DNA from: Pontederia crassipes
Taxonomy: Eukaryota; Streptophyta; Magnoliopsida; Commelinales; Pontederiaceae
Direction of reading: 5' to 3'
Length of the DNA stretch: 64,000 nucleotides
Assembly (NCBI GenBank): GCA_030549335.1
Contig: CM060194.1
Location: 75,800,077-75,864,076 of the forward strand
Shown here piece after piece: positions 10,301 through 25,300 of this stretch (position 1 is the first letter of the stretch; each line of letters opens with the position of its first letter). The notes under the pieces are model-generated. The model was not told the DNA's origin, searched no databases, and saw only the letters and a program-made list of their open reading frames with translations. A program made the translations under genes and the position numbers.

Positions 10301-13300
10301 ATTGATCCATTCGCTTCATTGTTGTGACATCTCATTCATAAATCAATGTTTGAAATTTTTTCTTTTTTTTAAATTCAACATTCATTATTTTGAGAATTTC
10401 ACTGGGAAGGAAAGACCAATTCATGGGTGACTCATTAAGTGGCTTGAGAAACCTTAGAGGTCACAATAAAGGATCCTGGGGCAAAATTTTCTATGTTAGA
10501 TGCTAAGGAAGAATGCTAGTTGATTAGAAGCAAATTGAAAACTTAAAGTTGTTTGAGAAATCCTACAAATGACACAATCATGTAAGGATCATTGTCAGGG
10601 TTCTTTGTCTAAAAGTTAGAGCTTTGTTCTAACTTATTTTTGGATACTTTTTCCTAATATTTATAATTTTCTTTTATGGAGATATGTTATTATTAAAATA
10701 AGAACATGGATTGAACCTCGTAGTTTAATTGAATTTTTATTAATTACTTTAGTTTTTTTAATATTGTTATTGTGTTTAACACTTCTTTACTATTTGATTG
10801 ATGTTTGAGTTCCTCATTCATTTATTAGTGTCATCAATTTTTTTATCTCTTTTTTGTGAATGAGTTGATCTTTTATTTTTATGTTGAGAAAAGATCTACA
10901 ATGTTGAAAAAAAAATGAAACCTTGGAGCTTCAAAAGAATTTCTTATGTCAATTGCTTGGAGGGATTGTTTTGGACATCCTAAGGTCTATAGATTCAAGT
11001 TTTGTACCATATCTTCTAAGATGTATCTTATCTTATTTTTGTTATATCTTTTATGTCTAATACTAAATGATAAACAAATTACAGAACCCTAAGTTTAAAT
11101 TCATAATTTTACTTTAGCTTCTTGAGTATCAGTGTCAATTTTATTGTTTGTGAAAAGTACTCGAATTCTTATGCTCCTCTTTACTTTTGACAATAAACTT
11201 TTATACATGGGGGCTGTTTTCCGGGCTCACTGACCCCTCTCCTCACTATGGATGGTCAAAAGCGGGTGTGTCGAAGTATTATATATTGTACAATACCTCT
11301 TTAGGAATGTACAATTCAATGGTTTATTGATTGTCATCCTCTTCATAATGACCAATAGTTCTATAAATACATATTAGTGCATATTTCTTGAAGTATAATA
11401 TATTTTCATTATTTATTATTGATCTCAATTTACTATAATTAAGATTGGTTAGTTCTTAATAAATCAATATATTACATAATTGTTAATCATTTCAAAGTTT
11501 GATATTGTTATTTATAGCATGATTCGACTATCATAGGTGATAAAGCGAAATAAGATCTCATGAGATTAGAATCTACATTTCTCCTATTAACTATTGAGAC
11601 TAGGCAGTTACTTACTATAATATCTAGTGATATTATTAACATTCTTTTTTTTGCAGTTTATTGCATAAACAACTAGTGCTCTCGATAGATACATTATTTA
11701 TTATACAATTTTTGTTTGCATTAGAATATTGACTCTTCATCACCATACTTGTGATTAGTGCACTTATTACAATCTTGAAATATAATCTTTTACATCATTA
11801 AGTTTTCAATGTTTTTATTAATTTATTATCACCCTATTCATCTATCCCCAAATAGGTACACTACTTGTGACATTTCTTTATGTTTACAACATTATGAAAC
11901 CTAAGTTATTATTGGTGGCACATTGCATATTCTGTATTCCAAATAATATATGAAAACTAGAAGGCATCATTCTTTATCTAATGGTTAATTATTAATATTA
12001 CCTATGTTACATACATATACATATACCTATTATCTTGTTAGCTTATATTTGATGGAGCATTCTCAAGGATAAAACAATGTAAGAAGTCGTAAATGTGATA
12101 ACATTGACTTTCCCTTATTAATAAAGATAATATGTGTTGACAATGATTCTTTAGAACTATAACATTGTTATGATAATATGACGAATTCTAAACTTTTGAT
12201 AGAAAGAATGGAATGAAAAAAAAAATGATAAAGAAGAAAGAAAAATTTTAGTAGAAAAACATTTCAATCCCATGTATTCTATTACTTTAAATAAGAATTT
12301 TTTTACTATGGCAAAAGTTTGTGGATACTTTAAATAATATACTAAAAGGTTTGGTTACTAATAGAGCGGAATGGCGTCCTATGATCTATGTAGCCGACCC
12401 CACCTAGTGGGATAAGGCTTTGTTGTTGTTGTTGTTATTGTTGTTGTTAGATATCGAATTATATTATATTATCATCCTTTTTATGAGTGATCTCATTTTG
12501 ACTAGGATTAAAATAAGTTGGTTCATCCTCTCTAAGAGATCAATATATTATTTACTTAATAATCCATCTTAAAATTTGATATTCTTATTTATTGCATGAT
12601 TCAATTATCATGAGGGTAAAGTGAAATTAGATCCTAGTTTTATTATCATCCTAATTATCATGATCTTCTTAATTAAATTTATTTATTTATTAGTTTAGTT
12701 GTTTATTATTTATATCTAAATATGTTTCTCCTACTAACTATTAAAATTTCAATTGTTATAGTTACTATTTCACTTTATTTGTGCATTGAATAATTTACTT
12801 GCTAGTTATATTGTTATATATACATTTTTGTGTCATTCACCACTATATTACTTGATATAGTTAGCGTAGTTGTTGACAATTTCGCAATATAATATTTTAC
12901 GTCATTAGGCTGTCAAGTCTTTTATTAGTTTATTATTAACCTTTTCATTTATCTTCTCTCATACTAATTGTGACATATTTTTGTTTTCATTATTTTAAAA
13001 CCAATGTGATTATGGGTGTCTAAAGGATTGAATATGCAATCTTCCATTACACTTAGATTGCATATTCAATCCTTTAGTTGATTTATTGAATTTAGAAAGC
13101 ATAATTGTATATCCAGATACTTAATAAATTTTAATTGTCGAAGAGCATACAACTTTGTGTGCACCATGCAAACAAACTCATAAAACTTACGGAGCTCAAA
13201 TCACGTGTTAGTTGTTCAACTCTTGAATATGTCTTGTGACTCTTATGTGACAGTATACATGGTGCATACCCAATAACGCACTAATGTTTGATGTTGTTAT

Positions 13301-16300
13301 CTTATATATGATGTAGCATTCTCTAAAACAATATATTGTAGGAAGTTGTAAATGAATATGTCTTTGCTTTATGCTTACTCATGAATGCATGAAAAATGTG
13401 ATGACAAGGTTTGAGTCAATTTTTTAAAGAATGGAAAGTAGAGGAGAAAGCTATTCAGATTGAGTTAAATTTTGGGTCTAAAATGTTACTTGTTATTTTC
13501 TAGTCAGTTTTCTTTTAAAATTAAAAAAATCATAAATCATGTAGAGAAAAAGACAAATCATCCTCTAATGGGTCAATCTTTTTTATTGTTTTTTTTGCCC
13601 CTAATTTAGTATAATAATATTACAAAAAATCAACAATAGATCAAATTAATATAAATACATTTAATTTTATAATTATATATAAAATATATAGTGTCAAAAT
13701 TTTAAAGTTATTAAATAAGCATTGTAAGATTGAATAAAAAGGACTATTATATCAATAAAAAAATTGACGACTTATGAACTAATTATATAAATAAAAAATG
13801 GGCTCCACAACCCCTATAGTTTTTTTGGATGGGACTCTAACTTGAGCATATAAATTTTATTATATTAAAAAATCATCCTAAATTATATTCAAACTCCTAT
13901 ATTTTTCAATTCTATTTTTTGAATTGGGCTAAGAGGCTAAGAGGCAAAGACTCCTAAGGTAAAATATTAATCTTGTGAAATGCATATCACATTAAAAAAG
14001 ATAGGATGCTAAGAGGCATTGAAAAATAGAGACTATTTTCTCAAAGTCACTTGTAGAATCTATTTTTTCTATAGAAATTATCGAGATGTTTGGTCTACTT
14101 TGAATATGTTGAAATTGTTGAATTGATGCATACTTTATTCTAGTGCATCTTTTCACATGGCTTTTTATAAGTAGTGGTTTCACACTACATTACCAGCAAT
14201 GATGAGGTAGTCTACATAGGAGATAATGAATCTTGTTAAACAATGGAAGCTGGTGATGTGAGTATCAAGATGTGCCATGGATGCATCCGAGAAAGTTTCT
14301 TCATTGAGAAATTTATTCTTCAAAGTCTCAAATTTATTGGAAAACTTTTTTCATTTGAAAATTATAAAAAAATCATAATAGTGACAAAAAGAGATTTAGT
14401 AAAAAATATTTATAAACTAATAGATAAGACTTTAGTGGAAAAATTTGTTGTAAGCATGTGCCAAATCTCAGTCACGAGCATTTTGCATCGCGCTTGTGGC
14501 ACATGAGCCAACATGACTTGAGATATTATCAAAATAGGGATATTCCTCTTATTTTTAAGTCTCTCACATTGGATTTCTCATGACTGTTTAGTTGGTAAAT
14601 AAATTATATTGTCATTTTCTTAAGTTATTGGTACATGTAAAAATTTCTTGACTTGATTCATTTTGATACATATAACTCCGCCTATATTTTATAGCCGGTC
14701 CCAAGCCCGGATAAAGGAGGAGGGTTGTGTTAGGCCCCGACAGCCAGCATAAAATCCTGTCGAATCTTATGAACATGGATCAACGAGCGGAATGGCGTCG
14801 TATGATCCATGTAGCCGACCCCACCTAGTGGGATAAGGCTTTGTTGTTGTTGTTGTTGTTGTTGATTCATTTTGATACATATGAGCTTACAATTTCTTTT
14901 ATGATTATTATATTATGTTATCTTTCTTTTAAATACTCATTCAAGTTGTTGACTTTCATGCTCAAATGAAAAATCAAATATTATAAATGAAGAAGATTTT
15001 TACTTTAAAGAGTTTAACTTTTTCTTTTGTAGCGAGCATGGCATCAAAAAATATGTAAACATAACTCTAATCACATGTGTTAGAAGCATGTAGAGGATTA
15101 CAAAATTGGGGAAAAAATCTAGACTAAAGTTGTGAATAAATTTAGTTAACGCATCCCGAATAGTTTCTCTCGACCTGAATGTGATGTTATATATGGGTCC
15201 CTAGGTCCAAATTTGATAATAACTCTAAATGTTATATTTTTCTAAACTGTACAATAAAAAAATGGTACAAATTATGGAATCTTACTTCTCATAAGGTTAT
15301 TGTTAGTCAAGATGTCATTTTTATGGAACAAACAAAAGAACAAAAAAATAAAAAAAAAATGTTCAAGAGAAAATTGTTGAGGAACATGAGATTGATATTT
15401 ATGTTTCACCTATTACAGATATTCTAATTGTTGATTCTAATCATTTCAATAGAAACATTCGTCTAGCAATCAAGCATAATGATTATAATATTTCGTTCAT
15501 ACCTAATCTCACCACGTGAGTGCATATATCGCTTTAATAGTATATCATTAGTTTACTTTTGATATCGTTGAGTTACCAAAAGGATCAAAGTAATTGAATA
15601 CCATTAAATTTACAAAAATAAAATGACTTGGAGGGAAATATTAATGCAATGGCAAATTTGAGGTAAAGGGCGGGTTTAAAGACCTGATTTGATTTTGGTG
15701 GGATTTTTTCCTTTGTTTATTTGACTACTATTAGAGTTGTGCTTCCTATGGTTCTTGAACTAAAATTAGAACAATTGAATGTAAAGCTACATTCATGAAT
15801 GACAAGCTGAATGAAGAGACTTATATGGCACAATGTGAAGTATATGTTGAAAATGGCAAAAAAAATTGATTTGTCGGCCGAATAGATATTGTTATACTAA
15901 TGACATGACTCTTGAATGTAATAAAAATGAGATAATCTTTACCCCTCAAAGCTTAATTAGTTGGAGAGTTTGGAATGAAGGATTTGGTTATTGAATCAAA
16001 TTCTTAAGACGAAGTGACACATAGATGAACATTAAGAAAATTTGATTGTCAACAAAGATCTCTTCAGAAGATTTATGGCGCTTTAATATGCAAAATGCTA
16101 AATGAATGAGTAGTCCACTTTCTATGCATGTGATCTTTTGTAAAATGTCCAAAATATAAAGGACAAAAGATAGACATGAAGGAGACATTGCACGAGCAAT
16201 GATACTAGTAAGTACATTTATGGCAGATTCTAGTTGTAGCCAAAGTGAAGTTCACACTCAAATATTTGAGAAGCACTTCTAGTCAAATATTATGCTATGG

Positions 16301-19300
16301 TTAGAAAAGTTTGAACATATTGACTCAAATTTTATTAATGATAGATGGATGCAGATCTATTACAAGTTACATTTTCTCTATGAAAAATGGTGCAGTTAGT
16401 TGAAAATTCAAGTTGCAATCATTTATTGTCCTTTTAACGATATAAGCATAATACATTACAATTATTCATGCTTGCAAAGAAGCCATTTGATACACATATA
16501 TTGTGATAATGAGAATGCATTACATCTTGCAAGAAATCTTATTTGCATATTTGGACTAAACACATTGGTGTTCTCTATCACTTTGTTCATTACGTGATGA
16601 ACAAGGATATGCCGATGAAGCTAGTGACTCAAGAGAAGGTTGACCGCTCGAAGACTTCTCCTGTACTTTATGTCACAAGACTTCTCCTGTACTTTATGTC
16701 ACATAATACATGTCATAATAGAAAGAAGTTTTGTTAGTGCTTAGTTATTAAAAATTAAATTCAAGTGAAAGAATTGTTGGATTGAAATTAAGTCTTTTTA
16801 ATCCAAATCAAACTCTTTCGAATTTATATTAAATTTGAGTTTTATAAATACTTATTTGCAAAAGGCCCTAAATGTTATATAAGTCGGACCCTTGCGTATT
16901 AGGTTAGAAAATTTTCTTCTTGAGCTAATGCATGCATGAGAGGAACTTCGTGCAATGTTGTTTGGAGGGAAAAATAAAGAGAAATAAAAAGAAAGAAGAA
17001 AAGGAGAAAATAGATAGGGCAATTTTACATATTTTTCTTTTGAGAGTCAATAACATAAGTCTATGGAGACTTTGTCCAAGGATATAAATTGAAGCGTCGA
17101 ACCTTATGTATTACTTTTTTTTTGCACGATCTTCTTTCATATTATGCTATTGTTCTACATGCTATTACACAATCAGTCATCATTTTGCATTAGATGATAT
17201 CAATTGTTCTACTTTGATATTTTTATTTTGTTAGGATTTCTCAGGAAGTTGTAAATGTTGTATCTTTGAAGTTTAGACAGAAAACTAAATGGAAGCAAAA
17301 TAGAACATATAAATTGAAAAGCAAAAATTCTTATAGGAAATATTTATATTCCTTCTATTCAATTACTTCAAATAGGAAAAAAATATTTGTGTTATTAGAA
17401 ATATATATATTAATACATCTTGATTGCAAATTGTACTAGATTGTCACTCTCATTATGATTGTCTCAATTTGACTAGGATTGTGATGGATTGGTTCATCAT
17501 CTTTGAAAAAATAATATACTATGTACTTGTAATCCATCTTAAAATTCTCTAATCTTATCTATCGCATGATTCAACCATCATATAATTACTTAATATATTA
17601 TTTACTCATGCATGTAATTACTTAATATATAACTCCGCCTATATTTTATAGCCGGTCCCAAGCCCGGATAAAGGAGGAGGATTGTGTTAGGCCCCGACAG
17701 CCAGCATAAAATCATGTCGAATCTTATGAACATGGATCAACGAATGGCGTCGCATGATCCATGTAGCCGACCCCACCTAGTGGGATAAGGCTTTGTTGTT
17801 GTTGTTGTTGTTGTCGTTGTTGTTGTTGTTGCATGTAATTACTTAATCTTTTAGTGCATTTGATAGCTATGTTGTTGTATTTATATTTTTTTAATAGAAG
17901 TGATAATTCTCTTAACGACTGTATCATTTGATATGATTATTGATCTTATTGTCAATCTCGCAATCTAATTTTATGTACTATTAAGTTGTCAAAGTCATTA
18001 GCTTAGCATCTTATTCATTTAATGCATGCATATTTCAAAAATATAACTATACTTTCATTCAAATTTATTTTAATTAATTTTGACATAGCGTGCATTATTT
18101 AGAATTTAATTGATTCAATTCATTGAATCATTAATCTAACTTGTTTTGATAGTAATTTGCAAGAAGATTACTTGAAAAAGGTGAAGAAATGGCTAAATAA
18201 AATAGTAGATCAAATGTAGTTGATTTTTTTGTGGAAAGATTATAAATTTCATGGATTGTGACAACTTGATCACGACTATTATAAATGAAATGTGCGCCAT
18301 TATATTATGATTATGATCATAGCTTAACAGGTCGATATATAAAGGTTGAAGATATAATCAATCATAACATTTAGATTTCACACCTCATTGCTCGTACTTC
18401 ACAAGCATATTAGTATGGGTGAAAGATAGCAGAGAACATAAAGTTCAATGTTAATTGTTGGAATGCAAATATATACTTTTAAAAAATATGAGAATTTGAA
18501 AAAATAAAGTCTCGATAATTATTCCTATGTGTGAAAATATGCTAATAGTTATTTTTAATAAATTTTAAGCGACGTCTTAGTTAGATAAAATAAAAATGCA
18601 AACTAGAAAAATATGTGAAACTACAAGTTTTGTTCTTCAAATAAAAATGTAAATTTTGATTCCTTATGTATTTATTTTTCTAAATATGTTATTTAAATTA
18701 AAATGAAGGATAGTTTTTCATTTTTAGATAATATCTTGAGTAAATGAATAAATAAATTAAATAATAGAAAAATAAAACCATTTACTTAAATGGTATTACA
18801 TGTAAATAATGAAGGCATGAACGACATTTTGAGAAACACTTTGTTCACCAACCTAAGTCAATACTTTTATTTACTTTTGATCCTTATCCTACCATCTTTT
18901 ATCACACCCATCTAGTTCCAAAGAAGAGAAGAACATATCATAGTAGTTGGAGAAAATTGGAGAGAAGATAAAGGAGTTAGGGTATTCAACTTTACGGTAA
19001 CTTTGTGCTCGGTTCATTTATTAATTTTAACTACATAACTTTTTAAATTAGTGTTTCTCTAAATCTTTTCTAACTTCCGCATTCCTTGATCTTAGTTAAT
19101 TATGAAGTAAAATTCAAATTTTTCATGAGGAAGAATAAACCCTTACCATGGCCAATAAATTTTAATTGATCAATTGCAAAACTTTGGATTTTCTAATAAT
19201 TCTGAAGCTAATTTGTTTCATCATTTCTTAGTCTAATTTCATTGAGTTTTGGAATCAAGTTAATCAAAGTTCTAAAAAAATCATGTGCTCATGTTTAGAG

Positions 19301-22300
19301 TGCTATTTACTCTATCTTATGAAGCTATTACCCGAGATGTAAATGAATTATTAAATTTGGCATTCCACATAATAATATGATAATATATGGTTCAAACGGT
19401 ATTGATGTAAGGCTTCTTCTTTAGTTGGAATCAATTGAAAATGATAAGTGTAGTGAAATTATAAATGTTTAATTGAACACCACTTTGTTTGTCATGATAA
19501 AATTTAGAGAAAGTATGATATTAATTTTTAAGATTATTGTGCTCAGTCCAGAATGATACAAATTCTAAAAATTGTACAAGGAAAATCTTACTAAATCTAA
19601 TTTTAGAGAAAAAATTAAATTGCTTACTAATTGATATGAAACATTCAAGAAAAGTTATTCGATCTCCCAAAACATAGAAACGACACAAATTTTAGGTGGA
19701 ATGTTGATTTTCCTTGGAAACAACTATAATATATTAAAATATGAAACATTTACTTTATAATGGTTTTGTAGTTTGGGACTAAGCATAACTGAAATCATGA
19801 AATTAAATATAATTAGCAGAAGATGTGTTCATAATACAAGATAAACTCTTGTGTAGATAATTATTTATACTATAAGGTTGATATGATTATTATGTTCATA
19901 TATGATATGAACACATTCAAAATATAGTAGTAATATGATCATTATTATTATGATTATAGGATCAGAAGAGTAAAATAAGAAAAGAAAAAGAGAAAACCTT
20001 TTGATTCGCAATTATACAAGGTAAATTGATTTCTCAATTTAAGTATTCATCTTTTTCTTAATTCGGCGTGGCCATTATTTGAATATACTATCTTGATTTG
20101 TGTGCATGAGATGCTAAGTCATTTTGTTCAAAATTTATTTGATATTATGACATATTTGAATACAAGTTATATGATGAATCATTTATTTGCATCTATATGT
20201 ATCATGCATTTGTATGTGTAGTGGTTGAAACTAAGTATTATATCATTGATCATAATGGAAATCACCTTTAGAATTCAATTTATTCCTCGAAAATAAGATG
20301 AGATAGGATGAAGCTAAGTGATACATTATGAGAAATCGTGATGGAAGTCACATTTAAAATCCGTACGGACCGTCTAAAATTCATAGGGGCCTCTGAAAAT
20401 CATCTCTCGTTTTATGATCTATATGTAGCTCAATGCAACATTGTTGATCACGATGGGAGCTACCTCTAGAATTCAATCCATCATTTGATTCTAAAAAAAT
20501 ATATAATGAGATAGGATTGAACTAAGTTTCATTGCAGAGCTGAGTTAATATGTGCCATATAAAAGGCATAAACCAAGGAAAAAGGTCTCCTACATTTAAC
20601 ATATTTTCAAGGGATCAATCGAAAATGTATTATGATTGAAATTACGAAGTTTTAATAGGTCTAAACTTCATATTTGAATCAAATTAGAAAATTTTCTTTG
20701 TTTTAACATGAAAGATTTTCAATCTCTCTCTGTAACAATCAGAAAAAAAATAATAAAAATAAAATGAAACGGCCAGCTACAAAAAATAATGGCCATGATC
20801 CCTAATCTCATGGGGAATATCAGGATCCTGGATTTCAAGGGATTCAAACCTCCAGCAGTTATGGTACGAGGCAAAATCATGTTAGGGAATAAAAATCAGA
20901 CATAAAAAATTAAGGGGATTAATGACCCACAATCCCCCATAATCTCCATACCCCCATAATCACTAGATGTTTACCTTTACTGCCATACACCCTGCACACA
21001 CCTTTGCTAGCCGCACACCCTGCGCACATTGGAAGGGAAGTAGACACCGGGATTCCATCTCTAGTAAGGGCAGCTGGGACTTCCTCCTCCCCCCACAAAT
21101 TTTCGGTGACATCCCCTCATGCATTTGTGACCTTGGTTGTCTTGCAGGTGAAGGGCGAGTAGGAGAGGAGACTTCAGTGTAGGGAGAACGTAGAGGGGCG
21201 CATCGATGTTAATCTAGGCAGATCGGCAAAGGCAAATGCAGAAATCGAGTAGGTAGTCTAGAAATCACCTTGCATAGTTCTTTTAGAATAGATCTGAACC
21301 TATGATCCAAGATTGATTTGTCTAAGATGTATGACGACTCATGTATGTTAAGAATGATTGCTTGAGTTCCTCATCTCGTATGATTGATTGTTTTCCTTTG
21401 ATTTCTTATGTTCGATATCATCATGTTAGTGTTTGTAGTTTTATCTACTCTATTATGACATTTTTGTTGATTGGTATGTTGTAGTTGCTCTTCGTGTATT
21501 ATAGTTCTTAATCATGCCATTTATGATGCTTTTAGAACCTATTTGATGCGCACTATGTTCCTGTATCGATAAAGATGTTAGTATAGAAATGATAAAACTC
21601 ATGATATTCTGAATCTCATGTAAACCCGGCCCGGATACCTTGAACTCGGCCCGAGTTTATATGAAATCTGACCAGACAGGCTGATTGCCCAACTCGTGTC
21701 TGCTGAACTCGGCCCGGTTCACTATGAACCTGGCCCGGATTATTAGATGATGGAGTGGCCGAACTTTCGACATTTTTCCACCCGACCCGAATTTCACTAA
21801 ACTCGACCCGGGTTAGTTCCGCGTCGACCCCGATGTTGCCTGACTGTTCTCACGAGTCCGGCCCGAGCGCCCATCACACTCAACTCAGGTTCATGCTATG
21901 AAACCGGCCCGAGCCACCATGTACCCGACTCGGGTTATGGCTGCAGATCACTCCATTTCTCCTTTCTTTAGATTGTGATGTTGATATAAAACTTCCTATC
22001 TTTACAATAGGACTCCTACTTGATCATGGTCATTTGATTCTGCTCTGATTCACGATAAGAACCTTCATATTATTATCATATGATTATTCCCATGATTGCA
22101 CTATTGATTTCATCTTGACATTGAACATTGAAACACAAGAAGTTAAAGTGACTAATAAGATAAGATGAAAGATAATCACTTATGCCAAGTGCCTTTATGA
22201 TAAGAGTCGCTCCCTTGGTCATAACTATCAACTATTGATCCGCACATGTCTGTATCGTTTCACTCGGCGCATCCTATAAGTGAACAAGTACTCATCCTAT

Positions 22301-25300
22301 GATAAGTAAAGGATGAGGGATTTAAAGGCACCTGAAAGTCACCTAATTGCTAAGCAAATTATAAGAATACAAAATATTATCAAGCAAAGAAGTATAAATA
22401 TCGAATCAAGTTATCGATATCGCATGTTATCACAATTATCAAGCATGTCACCCATATCGAAATGTCATGATTATCAAGCAAGTTATCAACTTCAAATTCA
22501 TCATGTTTCATGAGATTATATCTGTCCATGTTATCCATTGTTTCTCCTTTGCTCATGATATCTTTGTGATGACTCTTATGATTATCTCTCTAGCAAAGTT
22601 ATGATCTAATCATTTTATTCGATTTATTCTAATTAAATTATGTATTGTATATTGTTATTGGCTCTCCATTAGGTTGTAAAACTTACGAGAGAATTGTCTC
22701 CCCTATCTTTGATTTTCATAAGGCCAAATGTAATGTTGAGTCGGTGTGCTGCGATGATGCTCAGGGACAAGATAGCACATGAACAAGAAGACCCAATTAT
22801 TGAGTCATAATTACTTTCCGCATTATGAAACTGATGTAGTCATTATGACATTTTTATCTTGAGATTATGACCTTTCGACTTATGCAATTCATTAATGTCT
22901 TCCGCTTTCATCCTTTCATTTTTATTTGTACTCTTTGCTTATGTGTCATGTTTATTGACCGAGTCTTGGTCAAGTATAAGGTCAAGGTCATAGCGTTCAT
23001 AGTGTCTCCATATTAGTCTTCGCCACATGGCGGAGGCCGATTTTGGGACGTTATACTCTTAAATTGCATAAAAATGATATTATAAACAAAGGCCCTCTAC
23101 AATCATAATTCGTCATGCTAAGAGAGCGCAACCTGAGCCAACAAGCTAAGAATGTGAGAGCATCTCGAAAATTGCTAAGAAGATTTTTGCAGATAGATAA
23201 TAATTACGTATAAATCGATTAACTCACCCTAAAGTCATAATTGGTTTACTTCGAGTTTTTATTTAAATACTTTGGAATCTACTATTGTTTGATTTGTATA
23301 TCACAATTCACAAAAGCCGAACAAATATTTAAGAAAAATGACCTAAAATTAAAAAACCTTCCTTTAGTTACATGTGGTATGGTATTATGGAGGTACCTTC
23401 ATATCATATAAATCATTTTCAGACCAATTTGGTTGACCATCAAGTTAGGCAACTTAATATCTTTTTTATTACAAAAGGAATTCACTAAGTTAATTAAAAT
23501 GAATAACATGAAATATATTATTTCTTAGAAATAAGTGCAACCATGTTATTCAAGAAATTTTAATTTATAACGCAATTAAAATAATTTAAATAACCACAAA
23601 AGACGTGTGTGACGTCTATCATCTATACAAGCTCTTTTGATTGTACATAGCGGAAGCTTACTTTATGGCTTGTCAAATGTCATGATTTCTAGAATGCTTG
23701 TTCCGTACGAATGCTTCAAAGAGGCATTTGTGAGCAAATGTACGCCTAGACGGAACATTTTATCGAAATGCTTTGTTATGTGGATTGTCACATCACGCTT
23801 GAGGCTAATACGCTAAGTCTATGAAAGTGTTGAAATACAACAACACCAAAGCCTTATCCCACTAGGTGGGATCGACTACATGGATCATGCGATGCCATTC
23901 CGTATTCGTTGATCCATGTTCATGCGATTCGATAGGGTTTTACGCTAGCTGTCGGGGCCTAATACAACCCTCCTCCTTTATCCGGGCTTGGGACCGGCTA
24001 TAAAACATAGGCGGAGTTTATGAAAGTCTTGAAATCTTTGTTAAAAATAAAATGCTTGATTATAAAAACTTTATTAATCTAAAAGTAAGATGCACAACTT
24101 TCAAATATTAAGTAGAACATTCATAATAAAAAAAACATTATGAAATCCCTATGATCAAAATTCTTGATGGAATCAAAGCCCTAGAGCTCATTTTTTTATA
24201 TAATTCTTCAGACATTTACTCTTTTTTTATTTTATGAGTTTAGTCAAATCATTTTCTTACTTTTGTTTCTTTACTTAGTTTTATTTTCTTCTAAATTCTC
24301 ACATAATCACTTAGATAATATATAAAATTATAAAATTTTAGTACTTAAACTTTTCTATGAGACGATATTTTATATGTTACAGTTTTGGCTCTGGATACTA
24401 CAAATAAACTTAGAAGGAGGATTGGGCATCCATTCATCGTGAAGAGTAACTTTTGTTCCAATTCATATTGAGATGAAACTGAATATCAATTTTGTCTATC
24501 TTTGTATGTTTTAATTCATTATAATAAGTTTCACTAATATGGAAAACTTACAAAATCCTCTCAGTTTATATTGATTATAATTTATTTACTAGTGTGATTG
24601 TTAAGTTTGCTATAATTAGTTTACTATTGATACATCTTTTGTTAATTTGTGATTACTATAAAATTGGTTTTAAACTCTTTATATAGTTGAAGCAATTTAT
24701 GATAGTCTTAACAAAGTTCAAAGGAAGTATTAGAACTTGTGACACGTTGGATTGATTCCAAAATGGACACTTCAACGATTTAGGAATCATAACTTATTGC
24801 ATTCATATCTGAGTATATTTGAGAGTAAAGTTTGCGTACACTTGGTTTTCTAAAGTTTAGGGTATTTGATTATATCCTAAAATAGGGAGATCGTAATTTA
24901 AGAATTTTCATCTATCTAAAAATTAAACCTATATGTCATTGCATAAATCAATTATTGTAGAGGTAAAAGTTTGTCCCTAATCATATCAATTATTCTAAGG
25001 TCCTATGGATAATTAGATTATTTCAATTTACCATTTAACTTTTTTTGTGATTTTAACTTTTGTAATACTTTATTGAACACTTGTCGACTCCTACTATCTT
25101 CTGAAATTAGATAACTAGTTAAGTTATTTTTTTCTTGTAAGATCAACAACTCTTACTCTTATATTTTATTGCTTAATAACTATTATACTTGCTAGCAATT
25201 TATTGTTATAAATTTTTACATCATCATTTATCTTGTAATAGATATGCTACTTATATATGCTTCCAGAACCAGTGTTATTGTGGGTATCACACTTTCCACT

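Noticed and set aside
12354..12448. CRISPR-like or tandem TTG array
   Set aside because: The TTG repeats are SINE tails; the sequence is nuclear plant DNA with no spaced repeats.
17724..17927. Minus-strand frame with a glutamine run
   Set aside because: The glutamines are the translated (TTG)n tail of the SINE at 17627-17830 read on the opposite strand.
20967..21182. 71-codon plus-strand frame in the MADS intron
   Set aside because: No recognisable motif, no splice context, and located in repeat-like intron sequence.
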